From contig JADNRV010000186.1 of NCBI GenBank assembly GCA_015499995.1, positions 32,698-96,697 of the forward strand: a DNA stretch of 64,000 nucleotides, in the 5' to 3' direction. Source of the stretch: Flammula alnicola. Lineage: Eukaryota; Basidiomycota; Agaricomycetes; Agaricales; Strophariaceae. How positions within the stretch are numbered: the first letter of the stretch is position 1; every line of letters starts with the position of its first letter. The translations under genes were made by a program, and so were the position numbers. The notes under the pieces were generated by a model. The model was not told the origin of the DNA, ran no database searches, and saw only the letters and a program-made list of their open reading frames with translations. Shown here one piece after another: positions 24,084 through 34,602 of this stretch.

Positions 24084-25158
24084 GCGTCCTCGGTTGTTTT
24101 CTTCGCGTTCTTGTTCGGACTGCGTGACCAGTCGAGTTTTCGTTGTCGTAGGGCGCTCGGTGGTCGGGATTCTGGGGTGTCTCTTGTTCGACTCTGCTCC
24201 CTGTTCGACGTTGGCCGCCTTCCGTTCGACGACGACCTTCCGGTGGCTTGACTGGATTCTGGTTGGGTGCTTGGTTGCGTGTTGGGTTGTTGTTCGTCGC
24301 TGTGTCGTTGCCGTGGTTCTGTGCTGCGTTGGTTTGTGAGTTGGTTGGTTTGTTCGCTGGTCCTCGTCGCTGGGATTGTTTTTGCTTGGCTACGACGAAG
24401 TCGTTTAGTCTGGCTGTTCCTAGTGGCCTTCGCCAGCCGTTGTCTTGGGCTCTTTGTTGTTCTTGTCGGTTCGCTGTTCTGAATTCGTTAGTGTTGCCTC
24501 GCCAGCGGTCTGGCCCAGCGAAGTCTCCGCCGTACGACGCTGCCTTGGCGTCGCTGTACTTTACCCATGTCTTGGGTCCTTTGTAATGTGGTATTTGTAT
24601 TGCGTTTCTGGGTGGGCGATGGAGTGGTTCTTCTTGTATTTCTGGAACGTTTGACAACGTTTGTGGTCCCATGAGGCATGGTCGCATGGGAGGTTGCGCT
24701 TCTTGCAGTTGTTGCAGGTGTATTCGTGTCGTCTGCGGGGCATTCTCCGGAGCGGTGGTCTTTCGTGCAGTTGGGACAGACGGTGGTCTTGGTGCATTCG
24801 CTGGCCCTGTGCCGCACTCGTACTCGAGGCAGTTGTAGCACTGTTGTGGGTCGACGTTGAGTCTGTCGCATTTGTACTTTCCGCCTTCGACGATGATGCC
24901 TTTTTCGTAGATCTCGTTGCAGAATTCTTCACTGCCTTTGACCGTCATTACCCCCATGGCTAGGTGCTGTGATGGGTCCCAGTTGTCGGGGTTTCGCAGC
25001 CAGCGTAGCCTTGTGATCGTTCCTGCGGGAAGGGCATTCTCGGATTCTACAGAGAGTTTGAGACTGGTTAGCGTTTCACGGAGATATAAATCAACTGCTC
25101 TCAGCTTTATCCGTGCTTCAAGATAAGGCAACTGTGGTCTGTCAAACATAAAAGACAC
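24084..25158 (-). pseudogene. LINE ORF1, gag-like with zinc knuckles, frameshifted
   Basis: The frame opens with a region containing LPAGTITRLRWL (about 25030) and reaches QCYNCLEY (about 24835). Two further knuckle segments, HRASECTKTTVCPNC...GEC (about 24800-24740) and CNNCKKRNLPCDHASWDHKRC (about 24720-24655), lie in the other two frames. The first frame then resumes with a KTWVKYSDAKAASYGGDF block (about 24560-24510). These are the CCHC-type knuckles typical of LINE ORF1 proteins that bind the element RNA. At least three small indels are needed in about 300 bases. Confidence 0.75.
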
Positions 25159-25700
25159 AAAAAGAAATACCTTGACGGCCGTCTGTGGTGAGATAAGATA
25201 AGATTAGCCAAATGAGGAAACTGCATCACTAAATCGGGAAAATTCCTACGAGCCATCGCGAGGCAATAAAATCCAGTGTGACTCACTGCGCCGGGCACAA
25301 TTTGACATCAGATTGCAGTTCGGCTTGTACTGGCCGATGAGGCCCATTGACAACGCGTCGATTTGGCGAGCCGTGCAGTACCTCGCGAGTTGATCCAATC
25401 TCGTGCTTGAAATGTGCAGGCAATGAAACCCCTTATCCACATTCTGAGTCAGTCGGCATCTAGCATGGACTCATGAGCCCAGTGCAACATTTTATACCAC
25501 GTACGAGATGGTTATGATCTGCTATATCTATCACAATTTAATGACAGAATTTTAAAACCTCAGGGGACGGATGCAAGCTCTCAAGCCAGTTGTAACATGT
25601 AACAATGTGTTATCAGACCATCCCGAAAGCTCACGCATTTGTATAATTGGATGCAGAAAATCATTCTATTTGAAATGTAAAATACGGTCGGTCATAAGAA
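25159..25700. other. Intergenic between LINE and DUF6698-like gene
   Basis: A 64-codon minus frame (25246-25440) has several cysteines but no recognised motif. Nothing else is seen. Confidence 0.4.
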
Positions 25701-27316
25701 CTACTGAGTACCAGTGACAGTCTGAGCACGTTTGGCACGTTCCGCATCCAGCCTCTGTTGAGAAGTTGCCATTGCACTATGTGTAGCAGACCTATTGCCA
25801 TGCGACGCTGCCGGAAAGATTTTTCTATAAAGTAAATTAGTGATCTTGAGCCTCGCATAAAATCTATGGAATACACCTGTTCCACCACTGCAAAAGGAGA
25901 GAAACACCTCTTTTCGATACTGGATCTTGCGCCCCTTCAAAGAAGTTGGTGACGAAATTGTAAAAAGAAGGGTAGTGGACGCCGGCATGCAGGTGTGTCC
26001 AATCCTTAGCATTTGAGAGGGAAAAAATGAGCTTGAGGGCCCTTCGTCAGATAAGTACACATCACATATACATTGAAAACTTACTTGTACAGCAGCATAT
26101 GCAATTGAGCGTGGCGAAACCCGGTGGTTCAAGTGCAGTGTTGAGGCGACATCACGGCGCCGAGATGAGGTCTTTGCCAATTCATTTTCTTCGTGAGCTG
26201 AGGAAGGAGAGGTGAAGATATGCCGATACACCTGAAATTCGTGATTAGCATATCGGTTCAGAGCTGTGAGGCGCTTTGACTTACGCGCACAAGTAAAGGA
26301 CCTTTCAAGAAGCCCACCTCAGGAGCTGCTGGGTTTCCCGACTCTTTCTCATACAGGCAACAGAAGAAAAAGCTTGAGGCCATGTCAAAGCCCAGTTCCA
26401 TGTTGCGCAGATTTGCCCGGACCCTGGCTGCCATGTTAATTGCGTGAAAGATACAAAAGTTCTAAAAAACATACTCAGGATCATCCCAGTCATAATCGAT
26501 GGGACAGAGAAGGCGGCCTGTAACATCATTTCCAATACCTCTATTCTGGCGATCGAGGACAGCCAAAGGGGGATTAGGAGCAGGGATACGCTTATTCAAC
26601 CAGTCTGCAACAACTACCTTCAACTTGCTGGTATCATCGCTTCGAGCATCATTAGCCCCGGCTTGCAGCTGATAGAAACTGAAATTAATGAAGTTGAAAG
26701 CAGGAAGGTAGAAAGATTTACAGGAGCCAAGTAAGACGCAAGGTTGTCAGCTTCGTCAGCTTGGGCGGCCTTATCCTGGAAGCCGGGAATGAGTGTGTTC
26801 AAGAGCTGAACAGCGGTGTGGCAGCGTTTGCGGCTGTCACATCACACATGTCACTGAGTCAATCACTTCAACCTGAAGAAAGAATGTTTCCGCTCACTCC
26901 TTTCGTTCTTCCTCAATCTCCTCTGGCGTCATTCCAAAGAAATCAATAACGTCCAACTCTTCCAGCTCCTCTGAATCTAGACAAGTGAGAGCAACATGTT
27001 TGTCTGACTTGGTGAGCAGATCGGAAAGGTCGTGATAGAGATCCACAACCTTACGGATTCCTCGACCAGGCTGAGTTGCTGAATCCGACTTACTACTACC
27101 ACACAATGCGCAAGACAAGGTCAGCAGTGTCTTTGAATATTTGAGTATTATCACTCACCGTTTCTTGGCGCTTCCACCTGACTCTAGACGATTGAGGGTA
27201 TCTTGAAGTGTGGAGGCTTTCCTCTTGTAGAACTCAAGCTGAGCATCTGCGCTGCCAGCTAGGGGAGAACTCTGACTCGCCAGAGACCGGTTGTCGTTAT
27301 CGTCAGAGAAGGACAT
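25701..27316 (-). CDS. Basidiomycete protein of unknown function, probably DUF6698-like
   Basis: Start ATG 27314-27316 (MSFSDDNDNRSLASQSSP). Exons joined by short gt-ag introns give an N-terminal coiled segment (QLEFYKRKASTLQDTLNRLE), an acidic block ending MTPEEIEEER (about 26900), LNTLIPGFQ (about 26790), a domain with NRGIGNDVTGRLLCPIDYDW (about 26500), VYRHIFTSPSSA (about 26220), SIAYAAVQVSF (about 26080) and a final WWNR/KIFPAAS junction across an intron (about 25880-25810). Stop TAG at 25701. The order RG..TGRLLCP..W, then HIFTSPSS, then SIAYA..Q, then WWN..IFP is one I know from many mushroom genomes; I believe it is Pfam DUF6698, but that is from memory. Its role is unknown. It is transcribed away from the coiled-coil and Plavaka genes. 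Confidence 0.7.
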
Positions 27317-27770
27317 CCTTTAGCAAGGCAGGAGGATAACGGAGTCATACACTTTTCTTATAGGTAGGGACAGAGGATATACTGTAACTCCGAGTCCGTC
27401 CTTCCGGTATTTGATATTTCCAGTTGGTGAGCTTTGTCCGATTTTTCCCGTTCCATTATCGTACTATTTTGATTTCTTTTTATTCAGCCTACTTTGCAGC
27501 TTGCCGGAATATCTTTAACGGCCAAAGAATCAACTCGTAATGCATCGCAGTACTCGAAAATCACCGCAATCAGCCACTGTCAAATGTGACCCGTTAACTG
27601 AACCAAGCCTGAGCTCAGCCATTCGAGGAGAAAGGACAATACGAGAGGCCCGGAAAAGTGCTATCAATGCTAATATATCCACTAAAAAGTACGCGCTATA
27701 GCAACATTTAATATTGCGAACTCATTCATATTTTCATAGAATCTTCGAAAGCCATGCTCTTGATTCCCAA

Positions 27771-28157
27771 ATGGACTCTCAAGAGTGGCTAATGCACACC
27801 GTAGGGTCTTCAAACGAACTTGACGCACCCTCATCTGGACTCGCGACCCCTGCCAAAAACTCAGAGCGTTTGGAACCACTCGGCGACTCGGAAGTGAGAG
27901 CCGTTCCATCTCAAGAAGACTTTGTCAAATTTCGACTTCACCTCGACCACATCCATCGCGCCCGGGAACTAGAAGTCCAGCACCATACCATTATTGAAAA
28001 CATGGTAGTCGATCTTTTTGAGAAACTCAAGGTCAAAGACGAGGAGCTTCGTGCGAAGGATCATGAGATTGAGATGAAGGACAAGGAACTCCAGGAGATG
28101 AGGCATTTTATGGCAACACTAGGACAGAAGATGGTTGTAAAATCTCAGAAGTGTTGA
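27771..28157 (+). CDS. Small coiled-coil protein, unknown
   Basis: The ATG at 27771 (MDSQEWLMHTVGSS) opens 128 codons without introns, ending TGA at 28155-28157. The frame extends upstream of the ATG to about 27714. The C-terminal half is rich in Lys and Glu with regular leucines (VDLFEKLKVKDEELRAKDHE and onward) and should form a coiled coil. There is no DNA-binding or catalytic motif. It sits between the DUF6698-like gene (opposite strand, start 455 bp away) and the Plavaka transposase (same strand, start 248 bp downstream), so it may belong to the transposon, which is inference. Confidence 0.5.
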   Translation: MDSQEWLMHTVGSSNELDAPSSGLATPAKNSERLEPLGDSEVRAVPSQEDFVKFRLHLDHIHRARELEVQHHTIIENMVVDLFEKLKVKDEELRAKDHEIEMKDKELQEMRHFMATLGQKMVVKSQKC

Positions 28158-28404
28158 CAACTCTGTTTTATACTGTTATTAACAACTTTTAGTTGAATTG
28201 GTGGTCTTTGAACGTCCGAACAGCCAGCTTCAAATCTTGTTGAAAGACCACGTGATACCGATTTGCCGGTCAAGTCTTTCCGTCTCTCTCCGTCCTTTAC
28301 TCTGCCAGTCTTTGCTGCTCCCTGTAGCAAGATACGGCATAATGTACATTCGGAAAATTCTTCTGCTTATATTTTTTCTCTCTCTCACTGCCTTGATCTG
28401 TGAT

Positions 28405-31400
28405 ATGTTTACCTGCAGTCCAGGATGTCCCCGTAACTTCACCTCGACAACACTTTCTGGCATCAACATACATCGCCAAAAATGTCTTGCATATCACAAA
28501 TCTACCCAAGACAGTCAATCACTTCGTCAGAAGCTTCAAGCGCAGAAGGCGAAGGCGAACGTGATGCAGTCTCGACATCTTGGAACTCGACGGTCATCAG
28601 GAGCAGCAAATGCGGCAAGCACAGTGCGTTTGTCAATATTGCATAATGGTTGGCACAATATTCTAACAATACCTCAGATGCCAATTGCGGGCCCTAGTAC
28701 AATTGACATGGCCAATTTCGCACCTGATGATATGTACATGGGTGATGATATATATATGGATATCGATGAACCTGGTCTTTCCGACCCAGGAACCATGGCG
28801 CAATCTCCACCACTGCCAGCAACTACCGCCTCAGGTCGCCCACGAAGGAATTACGCCCTTCCTGCCAGATATCGCGATGTTTATCCAGAAGGCCCTATAC
28901 CCATTGTTCAGCCACCAACAGAGCCTGCTCCCCTCATTCAGCGCGTCATTCTGATTGTGCGGAATCCATTATCTACACTTGCCAATGTATTTGGGATGTG
29001 GAAGAAATATTTATATCGCCCTTCTTACGATCCGGATGCTTGTCTCTTGCCAGAAGACCTTTATCGACCGCATGACATGAATAGTCTGCCTTCAAACCCT
29101 CCTCGAGAGTCAGTCCACCAGGCGGAAGAAACTGAGAACGCATCATCCGACTGTGACTTGGAAGAGCCCTCCGTTTATAGAAACAAGACCGTCGAGATGG
29201 TGATGGACTGGCAAAACACTGGCAGCTCACAGAAATCGGACCTCGAGGTCAACCGTCTTATAAACGAGGTTATATTTCATCCTGATTTCAACGTGGAGGA
29301 GCTCAAACACTTTAACGCACAACGAGAGAATCAAAGGGCAGATGCCGCAGATCAAAAATCACCCCTATTGCGATCATTTAAAGAAGCAAGTGTCGACATC
29401 GAGGTTCCATCTGGTAGCAAGCATGTCCCGTCGAAGAAGTTCTCTATACCTGGCCTTCACTATCGCAAAATCACGACCGAACTTAAAGCCGCATTCGAGA
29501 GCCCTTTGGCTTCGAAATTTCATTACACACCGTACAAACTCTTTCGGAAATGCCCTTCCAGTGGATCCGAGGAGGAAAAGCATGAACGTGTCTATTCCGA
29601 GTTGTATGACTCCGATGTTTTTCTTGATGAACACGACAAAGTCCAGCGTGCGCCCACAGATGACTCAACCTGTAAACGAGAGAAGAGCGTTGCAGCCCTT
29701 ATGTTTTGGTCAGACGCAACCCACCTCGCGTCTTTCGGCACAGCGAAGATGTGGCCAATCTACATGCTCTTGGGCAATCTTTCCAAATATGTACGCGCTC
29801 AGCCGAATTCTGGTGCGACAAGCCACATTGCCTATATCCCATCCTTCCCCGACTCGCTACAAGACGATCTGAAGACATTTCATCATAAGTGGGATACCCA
29901 GCAAAAGGATATTCTCACCCATTGTCGTCGAGAACTCATGCACGCGGTCTGGAAGTTCTTGCTCGATGACGACTTCCGCCATGCATACACCTATGGGATT
30001 GTCATTCGCTGCCAGGATGGGATTGAACGTCGTATTTATCCTCGCATATTCACATATTCTGCAGATTATCCGGAGAAGTAAGTCACTCTCTTATTGCTTC
30101 GTCAAATGTTCGTAATCTGAAATTTTGTTATTCTTTCTATAGAGTATTACTCGCTACCATCCGTGATCAAGGTCTCAGCCCATGCCCGCGTTGTCTTGTA
30201 TCAAAGTCAAAGCTAGACCAGATGGGTCTAGTATCCGATATGAGGACTCGCATTGTGAAGGCTCGTAAATATCTTGTCGAGGTTGTCAATGAAGCAAGGA
30301 AAGCCATCTACAAGCTTGGTATGCCAATTGGTGGAGCAGTCGTTCAACGATTGCTTAAGCCGACTTCGTCAGTCCCAACAATGGTTAGTGACTCGGATGT
30401 TCGAAGTTCATGATTAAGTCCATTCTAATGATTCGTCATCCCCAGAATGCATTTATTGAACAGCTTGGTCCCGATTTTGATCTTTCGCGTATGCTGGTTG
30501 TAGATTTTATGCATGAGTTTGAGCTGGGAGTGTGGAAGTCTCTCTTCGTACATCTGATTAGGATCCTTCATGCTGCAGCTCCAGGTGGAAAGCTTGTTGC
30601 TGAATTGGATGAACGGTATGTTTTCAATGTTGACATTCTATTACAAGAAGTGTTAATCTATTTCAGATTCCGGCACATCCCTCAGTTCAGCCAAACCATT
30701 CGAAGGTTCACCAACAACGTTTCTGAGATGAAGAAGCTGGCAGCCCGCGATTACGAAGATCTATTACAGGTATAGTCATCTTACGAAACCACAGTGCATT
30801 GTGCTTACTCGCACTTAGTGTTCCATACCAGCGTTCGAAGGTCTGCTGGAAGAACCTCACAATAGACGCCTCATGAAGCTATTGTATCGGACTGCGGAAT
30901 GGCATGGATTTGCAAAACTCCGTGTGCATACAGACTCGACACTCGAACACTTGGAACAACTAACAAAAGAGTTTGGTCTGTTAATGAGGCAGTTCCAAGA
31001 TTTGAGCTGCTCTCAATTCCAGACATTCGAGCTTCCGCGAGAGGTGGCGGCACGGAATAGGCAGCAGCAGCGAGCGCAGGCGAAGTCATCACATACCACG
31101 ATTCAAGTTCAAGCAGCCCAACCGGTGCCGGTCACGTCAGCAGAACAAATGCCCGGCCTATCACAATCGAGCATTAGTTCAGCAGCACCACCTTCAGCCA
31201 ATGCGAATGTACCTGGACTATCAACGACGGCTCCTTCCAACCCCGAAGTCAATCTCCCTCCACCACAACCATCGTCTTCTGCAGCACCGACCTCAGGATC
31301 TCGGAAACCCAAGAAACTAAACATCTTCACGTACAAATTTCACTCCCTTGGGGACTATGTGCGAATGATTCGTATGTTCGGTGGAACTGATTCATTCTCT

Positions 31401-32749
31401 ACGCAGCTGGTATGAGACCTCATTCAGCACATGACTTCATAGAAACTGACCTTGGTGATTAGGGTGAGCTGGCTCATCGCCTCGTGAAACGCCTCTACGG
31501 GAGAACCAACAAACGAGCAGCAACCAAACAGATTGGTAAACGTGTTCGCCGTCTGGAACGCGCGCAGCTTGCTGCTCAGCGACGGCAGATGAAGAAAAAG
31601 TCTAAATCCATCAATGTTCAGGAAGATCAAGACCCTATCGAACGAAACTTGGATGAACGATACCAGATTTCGCGCTCGAAAAATGATCCTATTGACATCT
31701 ACTCATATGTTCGCGCAAACCAAAATGACCCGGCCTTCGTGGTAGGTTTTCACCTCTGACTGACATGCCATCTAGCACCTGACAAAATAAACCAACAGGG
31801 CTTTATTCCTAAACTGAAGGATCACATCCTTGGACGACTTCTGAAACGAGAATTTGACGGAGATACTCACGGGGAATTTACTCATGATGATAGGAACACC
31901 GTCAGAATAGGAGGCGAACGCCTGTATCGCTGCAAGACATTTCATATTAATTATACCACGTATGATATTCGGCGTGATGGAGACACGATAAACCCACGGA
32001 CTTACCCTGATATCATGGTGAAATCCCCCGAAACAGGTCCTCAAGCCCAGCCGTACTGGTATGGCCGCGTTATCGGAGTCTTTCATGCGCTGGTATCGTC
32101 CTCACATGAAGGCGTCGAGGATCACTCCTTCCGACACATGGATTTTCTGTGGGTCCGGTGGTTTGGAATAGAGCCAGGTCGTTATCGCCACGGGTTTCGG
32201 TATGCCCGCCTACCAAAGTTAGGATTTGTTCCGTCAACAGACGAGTATGCATTCACCTTTCTGGATCCTGCGCATGTCATTCGAGGGGCCCATATTATTC
32301 CCGCATTCTCAGAGGGGCGTACTTCGACCTTACTACCCACAAGAAAGTCTCTGGCAAGGGTTCTTAACCCAGAGGACGAAGACGATTGGATGAACTTCTA
32401 CGTGAATATGTGAGTCTTTCAGATAAACTCGTCGTGCCTTTGCTCACTTTGACTTGATTGCGCTGGTAGATTTGCAGATCGCGACATCATTATGCGCCAT
32501 TTTGGTAACGGAATTGGGCATTTGGATTACAGGCGCAGATGGGAGGTTGAACCGCCGGCTGACGCAGATGAAAACTCGGAACCCGAGCCACAGGATAGTG
32601 AAGATGAGGCTGAGGAGGAGGAAGATAGAGATGGCATGATGGAGGAAGAAGAGAAAGAAGAGGAGGACTTTAGCGGAGACGATGACAGCGACGATGGCGA
32701 TAACTCCTCGGACTCGGATTCCGATGAGGGCGGCTACGGCAGTTTCTAG
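28405..32749 (+). CDS. Plavaka-type transposase 1, apparently intact
   Basis: Start ATG 28405 begins MFTCSPGCPRNF, a zinc-finger-like CxxxC...HxxxC segment. The gene runs through about eight exons with short introns (for example 30079-30142, 30384-30446, 30769-30819, 31409-31463, 31741-31799, 32410-32468) and ends TAG at 32747, after a long acidic tail. Recognisable blocks are RPRRNYALPARYRD (about 28840), WSDATHLASFGTAKMWPIY (about 29710), a cysteine pair in SPCPRCLVSK (about 30180), DFMHEFELGVWKSLFVHLIR (about 30505) and a Ser/Pro linker followed by FTYKFHSLGDYVRMIR (about 31330). These fit Plavaka transposases, a CACTA-related basidiomycete group; the Asp in the SDATHL block is probably catalytic. 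Total length is roughly 1,270 residues, with no frameshift or stop seen, so it may be autonomous. Terminal repeats were not found. Confidence 0.85.
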
Positions 32750-33211
32750 TTTCACACCAATTTCACCCATTCTATAAATATATGCATTCAGATATGGCTT
32801 GTAACTAGATATATTTTGGAAAGCATCTGGCGCTCAGCTCATCCTGCAGCACAAGTGGAATCCGAAGAGACATTAGTCTCACAACGCTGTTACAATCACA
32901 GAGCGAGTTAGACACAAACTCACGCACCAGCACGAAGTTGCTGTGAGCTGGGATTAAACTCGCGCCGTCTCACGATTATGTTGCAGTCTGACGATTGGCT
33001 CGCGAGCCAGAAATCATCTCAGTCCGCTAAGCACGATGAAGCGCGATGGCTTGTACCGCCGCGCGAGCCTCTGCGAGCTGGCATCAAACCCGTGAGAACT
33101 GCGATGCCTCACAAGATTTTCCCTGATTTTGATGTGTTCGGGTGAGTTTCCAGCCCTAGTCCAAAGAAATCTCAAAGACAATTCGAACACATACCTGGAC
33201 GACGATGAAAA
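32750..33211. other. Intergenic, no gene supported
   Basis: This stretch holds repeated gctcgcgagc-like words near 32990-33080 and no coding frame that I can support. Confidence 0.4.
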
Positions 33212-34125
33212 ATGCAGCTGCTCAACCTACCCCAAGAGCTCATCGTACAAATCCTCTACGAACTTCCTCCATCTGACCTCCGTGCATGCCAGCTCACGAA
33301 CAAATACCTCAGCACCATCATTCGAGAATCTGTAGTTTTACAATACAATCTCACTCTAACCATGGCCAAGCCAGAAGATAACCCCTGCTCATCGCTCTCT
33401 ACGTCAGAAAATCTCCGATCACTTCACTTCACCGAGGAAGCCTGGGCGTTCTTGCGACCGGATTTCACGACGTCGGTGCTGGTGACGCGAAATCAGTCTG
33501 GAGTCTATGACTTGACGGGTGGGGTGTATTTGCTGAGCGACATGGAGCGCACTGGCCTCCGTTACCTGAAGCTGCCAGGCATGGAAGGGGAAGACCCGAC
33601 GTGGAAGGATGTCAACACGGGAAAGATGATCGTAGACATCGGTCTTTGCATATACGAACACGACTTAATGGCCATCGTCACGAGGTGAGGTTTCATGCCT
33701 CTTGACCCTCTCGAAGTCATACTAAAGGTTTTTGTACTGCTCGTCAAGGACGTGCAGGCTTACCGACGACGTTCGACATAGAGGTCGATCTTCTCGAACT
33801 CTCAACAAAGAAACCCCATCGGCAGGTGCAAAAGAACCCAATATATGTCATGAACTTGCCTTGGGAGAAACCTGCTGCTGGAATTGAGATCTTTGGGAAG
33901 CACCTCATTCTTATCCTTTGTTACAACAACGCCAATCGACCAGACGATCGCATTTTCACTTACGAGTGGCAGACGAGTACTCTCAAAACCGTGCGTCCTA
34001 GTTTTCTAATATTGACTCCATACTTCTGACTCTTTAACCGTTATAGACCTTTCATGCTCCATATCGAAGCTACTCAGGTCTCATATTCCTCAACGAAGGT
34101 CGAGGGGCAGGAGCACCAGCTCAAC
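33212..34125 (+). pseudogene. F-box protein gene, damaged and 3' truncated
   Basis: ATG 33212 starts MQLLNLPQELIVQILYELPP, an F-box, followed by LRACQLTNKYL. The first exon ends near 33687 at a gtgagg donor. The next conserved exon (FDIEVDLLELSTKKP to FTYEWQTSTLKT, about 33774-33990) is in a frame that none of the obvious acceptors joins cleanly, so a one-base indel or an unusual splice is needed. A third exon begins TFHAPYRSYSGLIFLNEG (about 34047-34100), and then homology stops and low-complexity His/Glu/Arg codons follow. F-box proteins recruit substrates to SCF ubiquitin ligases; the rest of this protein resembles a large mushroom F-box family. The break occurs where the SET-like pseudogene region begins. 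Confidence 0.65.
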
Positions 34126-34602
34126 GCGCAGCGCCAGCGGCACGAGCACGAGCACGAGCAGCAGCGGGATCACATCGACCTCGGGCCGCTCGTCTGGCGG
34201 AAGAGGGAGTTCAAGACGAGAGAGCGGATCCCGTTTAGTGGAGGTATTGGGGGGATGGAGATGTGCGTGGATCGGGCGGACGAGGAGGGTCATCAGGTGA
34301 ATGGGAACGGGAACGGGAATGGGCATAGGAGGCATTATGGGAATGGGAAGAAGCTGGTCATGCCGGTGCAGTCGCTGAAAACGACGCCGACGTTTGCGTT
34401 CGCCTTTCCGCAGTCGAAGCCGAATTCTGCGACGAAGAAAGGCAAGGAGAGGGCCGTAGATGGCGATGTAGAGATGCTCGGTGTGGAGACAGATTCGGAG
34501 GAGCGGAGGGGCAGGTCAACGCTACCCAGCAGTGCGTTGCTCTTTATCTTGTTTCGATACGCTTTCGTCCTCGATTCTCGCGAATAACCCGAATACAGAC
34601 CA

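Larger units (their letters stand above)
19679..25158 (-). mobile_element. Tad-like LINE retrotransposon, degenerate
   Basis: On the minus strand the order is a gag-like ORF1 with zinc knuckles, an endonuclease, a reverse transcriptase and an RNase H, followed by an untranslated stretch and a run of 24 T on the plus strand (19679-19702), which is the poly(A) tail. This order with a C-terminal RNase H fits Tad-clade LINEs of fungi. Frames change many times, so it is inactive. The 5' end is uncertain: ORF1 homology starts just inside 25158 and looks short, so 5' truncation is likely. I could not find a matching target duplication. Confidence 0.85.

Noticed and set aside
28198..28404. An upstream extension of the Plavaka transposase 1 frame with a hydrophobic stretch
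   Set aside because: The zinc-finger-like start at 28405 is where family similarity begins; the hydrophobic residues before it look like untranslated leader.
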